The notes beneath the pieces were generated by a model. That model made no database searches. It was not told the DNA's origin and saw nothing but the letters and a program-made list of their open reading frames with translations. The position numbers and the translations under genes were made by a program. A DNA stretch of 42,302 nt from the NCBI GenBank assembly GCA_964437445.1, contig CAYTGR010000043.1:1-42302 (forward strand), read 5' to 3'. Source of the DNA: CAYTGR01 sp964437445 (GTDB taxonomy: Bacteria > Chloroflexota > Anaerolineae > B4-G1 > SLSP01). Positions 39,349 through 42,302 of this stretch are shown piece after piece (the stretch's first letter is position 1; every line of letters starts with the position of its first letter).

Positions 39349-40229
39349 AAGCGGCCACCCCAATAGAGAATTCCAATCGCGGCCAGGCCCCACAACACCA
39401 GGTCCACCTGAAAGGGACGGTCGGTTAACAGAACCTCATCAGGGGCCAGCGTAGTCCCTTTGACGTGGACCAGGTAGAGATACCGAAACAGGGCATAAAT
39501 AACAAAGGGGATGGTCAGCATCATCATGTGGTTGGGCGGGAGGTTGGGCGCAAAGACGGTGTAGAGAGAATAAGCCAGAATCGTGGAGGAAGTCACCATG
39601 CTCATGAGCTGATCCAGCAACGGCAGATTGTACTCTTGCAAGCTCTCGCGATGGCTGGCCGCGTTATCGGCCAGCAGGATCAGCTCCCCGCGCCGCTTCC
39701 CCAGCGCCAGGAAGAGCGCCAGGAGCGTCATACAAAGATAGAGCCAGGGTGAGAAGCGCTCCGCCGTCACGAGAGGAACCCCAGCCCCCACGCGCAATAC
39801 GAAGCCCGCGGCCAGGGTGATTACGTCCACGAGCACGATCTGCTTGAGCCAAAACGAATAGGCCAGCTGCAATCCTAAATACAGCCCCAGGATCAGCGCA
39901 AAGACCGGTGAGACCGCCACCGCCGCCGCCAGGGAACCGCTCCCCAACACGATGGCCGCTCCGATGGCCAGACCAGGGGAGAGCTGGCCAGCCGCCAGTG
40001 GACGGTTGCGCTTCCGGGGATGCTGGCGATCCTTTTCCATGTCTACCAGGTCGTTGATGATATAGACGACGCCGGACACCAGACAGAAGAGCAGGAAACC
40101 GACCAAGGTTGGCCAGAGGTATTGCCACTGGAAAAGCTTTTGGTCAAAGACCAGCGCCGCAAAAATAAAGACATTCTTCGTCCACTGTTTGGGGCGCATG
40201 GTCTTGAATAACGCCCAGGCCTGCTTCAC
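39345..40229 (-). CDS. UbiA-family decaprenyl-phosphate phosphoribosyltransferase-like enzyme
   Basis: Polytopic prenyltransferase of 294 aa with about nine helices. MRPKQWTKNVFIFAALVF is the opening typical of decaprenyl-phosphate phosphoribose synthases, which make the polyprenyl-phosphate-pentose donor for arabinan-like glycans. The Mg-binding motif is NDLVDMEKDRQHP (residues 59-71), and the second acidic region is weak. The start is GTG with GGAGGATGAGG upstream. First gene of the isoprenoid run; it would supply lipid-linked sugars to GT-C transferases such as those in this window. Confidence 0.87.
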   Translation of the reverse strand: MKQAWALFKTMRPKQWTKNVFIFAALVFDQKLFQWQYLWPTLVGFLLFCLVSGVVYIINDLVDMEKDRQHPRKRNRPLAAGQLSPGLAIGAAIVLGSGSLAAAVAVSPVFALILGLYLGLQLAYSFWLKQIVLVDVITLAAGFVLRVGAGVPLVTAERFSPWLYLCMTLLALFLALGKRRGELILLADNAASHRESLQEYNLPLLDQLMSMVTSSTILAYSLYTVFAPNLPPNHMMMLTIPFVIYALFRYLYLVHVKGTTLAPDEVLLTDRPFQVDLVLWGLAAIGILYWGGRL

Positions 40230-40285
40230 AACCTCATCCTCCGGTTAAGATCATGAAATCCATGGAAAAAGGAAATATGCTGGTT

Positions 40286-40313
40286 ATCATACCAGAATCA
40301 CCCGAATGGGCAA
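40286..40313 (-). promoter_or_regulatory. Promoter of the ubiA operon
   Basis: On the minus strand TTGCCC (40313-40308), 16 bases, TATGAT (40291-40286). Transcription would start near 40279, about 50 bases before the GTG. It is the only clear promoter before the run ubiA-CBS-mvk-cutA-ipk-methylase-endonuclease. Confidence 0.6.
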
Positions 40314-40336
40314 ACGTTACCAGGAATGGTGCCAGG

Positions 40337-41362
40337 TCACTCATCCACTCGTGGGGCGACCGGTTGCTCCGGCACCCGCTCGGCCGCCGCGCTTTGCACA
40401 TCGGCCCAGGTCAGTCCCTCGCGGGTGAAGAAGAACAATCCCAATAAAACCACCGGCAGCCAAAGCAGCGCGTGGAGCACCAGAATATAGCTGCCGGCCA
40501 CGTCGGCCGGCGCACCGATCCCCTGGAGGATCTTGATCCCCAGTTCAAAAGTGCCCACGTAGCCCGGCAGGGAGGGCAACGCGGTGAGCAGGTTGACCGC
40601 GCCCCCCATCAGCAAGATGGCCGGATAGGAAAGGTGCAACGCAAAGGCCTGGCTCACCAACCAGTACTTGCCGGTCTCCAGCAACCAGACCAATACCGTC
40701 AGGCCGAAAGTGACCAGCACGTCGCCCAAATTGCGGAATACCGCCAGGCCGGCGATGACTCCCTCCAGCAAGCCGAGCACCGGCTCGCGCCAACGGTGCG
40801 GTACCAGTACCCCACTCACGACATGAGCGATCCGGCGTAACAGCTCAGGGCTGGCGGCCAAGGCCAGGAAGAGCACGAGCGCGCCGGCAAACACAGCCCC
40901 GCCCACGGTCACGACCCGTTGCAACAAAGCAGTCAACGGGATGAAAAGCAATCCAACCAGCACAAAGAGCACCATCGTCAGGCCATCAAACAACCGCTCC
41001 ACCACCGCCGTTGTGAAGGTAGTGCCTAAGTTCACGCGCTCCTGGCGCCAGAGCACGTAAGCCCGCAGCAACTCACCCAAGCGGAAGGGGAAAAGATCAT
41101 TCCCCATATAACCGATCACCATGATGGGAAAAAGCCGTGTCCCGCTCAACCGTTTAGCGCCACGGAGCAGGTAGGCCCAGCGCCAGGAACGCACCAGCAC
41201 CGATAAAAAGTAAACCGCCAGCCCTGGGATCACCCACCCATATTGGGCCGCCCGCATCGCGGCCCAGACCTCCGGCAGATGCAGGCTTCCCAGAGAGGAC
41301 CAGAGGAAAATCAGACTCAGCAGGGCCCCCAAAGCCAACCAAAGCCAACGACGTTGCTTCAT
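40337..41362 (-). CDS. Lysylphosphatidylglycerol-synthase-TM/flippase-like membrane protein
   Basis: 341 aa from ATG 41362; an upstream frame to 41590 crosses the terminator and is not family-like. About eight helices in the LPG_synthase_TM pattern: LVRSWRWAYLLRG, MVIGYMGNDLFPFRLGELLRAYVLW, TAVVERLFDGLTMVLF and ALPSLPGYVGTFELGI. Members flip aminoacylated or glycosyl lipids, or are integral parts of such enzymes; there is no aminoacyl-transferase domain here. A lipid-linked-sugar flippase would suit the neighbouring genes; inference only. Confidence 0.85.
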   Translation of the reverse strand: MKQRRWLWLALGALLSLIFLWSSLGSLHLPEVWAAMRAAQYGWVIPGLAVYFLSVLVRSWRWAYLLRGAKRLSGTRLFPIMVIGYMGNDLFPFRLGELLRAYVLWRQERVNLGTTFTTAVVERLFDGLTMVLFVLVGLLFIPLTALLQRVVTVGGAVFAGALVLFLALAASPELLRRIAHVVSGVLVPHRWREPVLGLLEGVIAGLAVFRNLGDVLVTFGLTVLVWLLETGKYWLVSQAFALHLSYPAILLMGGAVNLLTALPSLPGYVGTFELGIKILQGIGAPADVAGSYILVLHALLWLPVVLLGLFFFTREGLTWADVQSAAAERVPEQPVAPRVDE

Positions 41363-41402
41363 GGACTGTGATCTACCACCTTGTGAATATAAGGATGTGG
41401 AC

Positions 41403-41432
41403 AAAAAGCAGGGGCGCAGCCCGGTGCGCCCC
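41403..41432 (-). terminator. Rho-independent terminator after the SPFH gene
   Basis: ggggcgca (41411-41418) pairs with tgcgcccc (41425-41432), loop of six; on the minus strand the stem is followed by TGCTTTTTG. It lies 60 bases past the SPFH stop. Confidence 0.75.
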
Positions 41433-41492
41433 AACGACCTTCCCCGTGAAAAGCCCGACGATAACCAGCCCCCACGCGCTGAGCAGCCGTGG

Positions 41493-42248
41493 CTAAGGTG
41501 TGGTCCCCTCAAAAGAGGGGATCGGCACCAGCGGCGTGATCCCTTCGCTCGGCAAGATGCCCCACTGGACATTCTGCAGGTTGCTGACAAATTGCCATTG
41601 AATCAGCCCGGGATATTGCTTGAGGGCCTCGCCTCGCGCTTTGATGCTGTAAGCTTCAGCATCAGCCAGCAGGCGCTGTTTCTCAGCGTCGGCCTGAGCC
41701 GTTACCTTGATGCGCTCAGCGTCGGCAGCGGCGGTCAGTTTGATTCGCTGGGCATCGGCCTCGGCCAGGCGAATCTGCTGCTCTTTCTCATATTCCGCCG
41801 CTTCGGATTTATATTTGGCCGTTTCAATCCCCTCTTGTGCGATCTGCTTCTGCTCCACGGCCGTGATGTAATCCTGGCTGAATTCTACCTTGCGGACCAG
41901 AAAATCGTCTAACACCAGGCCGAATTCGGCATAGTTAACGGTCAAAGCCTCACGCACTTTGTTTTCATAATCAAAGATACCCTGACCGCCATAAAGATTG
42001 GCGGCGGTGTAGTTCTGCGCCAGCAATCGGGACTGGTTACGCGAGTAAGCCTTGATCACATTCTCAACGACCCTGTCAGTGAATCCAACGTTCTGCACAA
42101 TAGTCACGGCCTTGTCTGGCGGCACCCGAAACAGCACGGTGTATTTAATCGTGATCTGCTGCCCGTCTACCGTCTGCGCTGTCACTGGAATATCGGTGTA
42201 GTTAGCGTTAGATTGCGTCGGTTCATCACTGGTCTCGTAGGAAAGGAC
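41493..42248 (-). pseudogene. SPFH/band-7 (prohibitin-like) gene, 5' end lost
   Basis: About 250 residues of an SPFH protein: the beta-rich band-7 part (TDIPVTAQTVDGQQITIKYTV, NVIKAYSRNQSRLLAQNYTA, LDDFLVRKVEFSQDYITAVE) and a long charged coiled coil (EKEQQIRLAEADAQRIKLTA). The usual N-terminal membrane helix and first band-7 strands are missing. Upstream the frame meets TAG at 42269-42267, inside sequence that looks like an insertion-element end beginning at 42249. A TTG at 42263 could start a short product, but without the anchor. The gene therefore looks interrupted; the remainder would lie beyond the element outside the window. Confidence 0.75.
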
Positions 42249-42302
42249 TGAGCTGCCCCCCAAAAACTAGACCACCGACAAAGTGAAAATTTGCAGTACA
42301 AT
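42249..42302. mobile_element. Probable left end of an IS3-family (IS150-like) insertion sequence
   Basis: From 42249 the sequence reads TGAGCTGCCCCCCAAAAACT and continues AGACCACC. It starts with TG and resembles the terminal repeats of IS3-family elements (TGnnCTGnCCCC ... GACC). It begins exactly where SPFH homology stops. The transposase and other end would be to the right of the window, so this rests on the terminus alone. Confidence 0.5.

Noticed and set aside
1..42302. tRNA or rRNA genes
   Set aside because: No cloverleaf with a T-arm GTTCGAATC-like core and no conserved rRNA segments were noticed on reading.

Overview
The window is about 42 kb of high-GC bacterial DNA, most probably from a Chloroflexota bacterium (Anaerolineae/Caldilineae-like). 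This is inferred from several signs together: Thr-Pro linkers on exported proteins, very large GT-C-type membrane proteins with C-terminal beta domains, mevalonate kinase next to an isopentenyl phosphate kinase, and a split glycine decarboxylase. It looks like a metagenome scaffold. Two runs of exactly 100 N (30330-30429 and 33790-33889) are each flanked by the same 55 bases on both sides. They are therefore probably overlaps that were not merged, and collapsing each one restores a single long open gene across it.

Layout. 1-5.3 kb (+): the tail of an unknown gene, a family-5 uracil-DNA glycosylase, a 65-aa membrane protein, a GT-C-like membrane protein, a phosphodiester-glycosidase-like lipoprotein, a short-chain dehydrogenase and thyX. 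5.3-12.5 kb (-): a DUF6765-like protein, a small membrane protein, a PadR regulator with its membrane partner, and gcvH-gcvPA-gcvPB of the glycine cleavage system (gcvT not in view). 12.6-17.8 kb (-): a response regulator fused to a CpaE-like ATPase domain, a polytopic membrane protein and a triple-GAF histidine kinase. 17.9-26.9 kb (-): a DUF2723 membrane protein, transketolase, a GH1 beta-glucosidase, a TauE/SafE exporter, an unknown protein, a LOG-family protein and a DegV/FakB protein. 27.2-34.5 kb: two very large GT-C-like membrane proteins (-) around a vapBC-type toxin-antitoxin pair (+). 34.5-40.3 kb (-): one run of genes starting with a UbiA-type prenyltransferase, then a CBS/TrkA-C protein, mevalonate kinase, CutA, isopentenyl phosphate kinase, a Dam-type adenine methyltransferase and an EcoRV-like restriction endonuclease. 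40.3-42.3 kb (-): an LPG-synthase-like flippase and an SPFH/band-7 gene cut off at its 5' end by what looks like the terminus of an IS3-family element.

The most unusual feature is a set of degenerate tandem arrays with a strict 7-base period (units such as GTGARRC, TGGTCCG, GACCACR, GCTCACC, TCGCCAT, GTTGGAC), plus an 8-base relative (GTTGACTC). At least 16 loci carry them. They fill many intergenic gaps, run into the ends of several genes, and sit inside three giant GT-C-like genes, where they encode 7-aa repeats such as FHVSRFT in loops between membrane segments. Inside the genes the GTGARRC arrays always lie in the orientation that is free of stop codons. Other points of interest are a possible RNA switch in the degV leader, whose upstream arm is a perfect 12-base complement covering the ribosome-binding site; an EcoRV-type restriction-modification pair of visibly lower GC at the end of an isoprenoid operon; and a near-consensus promoter placed so close to padR that its mRNA should be leaderless.

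Working picture: much of the window serves the cell envelope (GT-C-like proteins, polyprenyl-linked sugar synthesis via UbiA, isoprenoid supply through mevalonate and isopentenyl phosphate kinases, a lipid flippase), alongside central metabolism (transketolase, glycine cleavage) and defence or stability modules (restriction-modification, VapBC).
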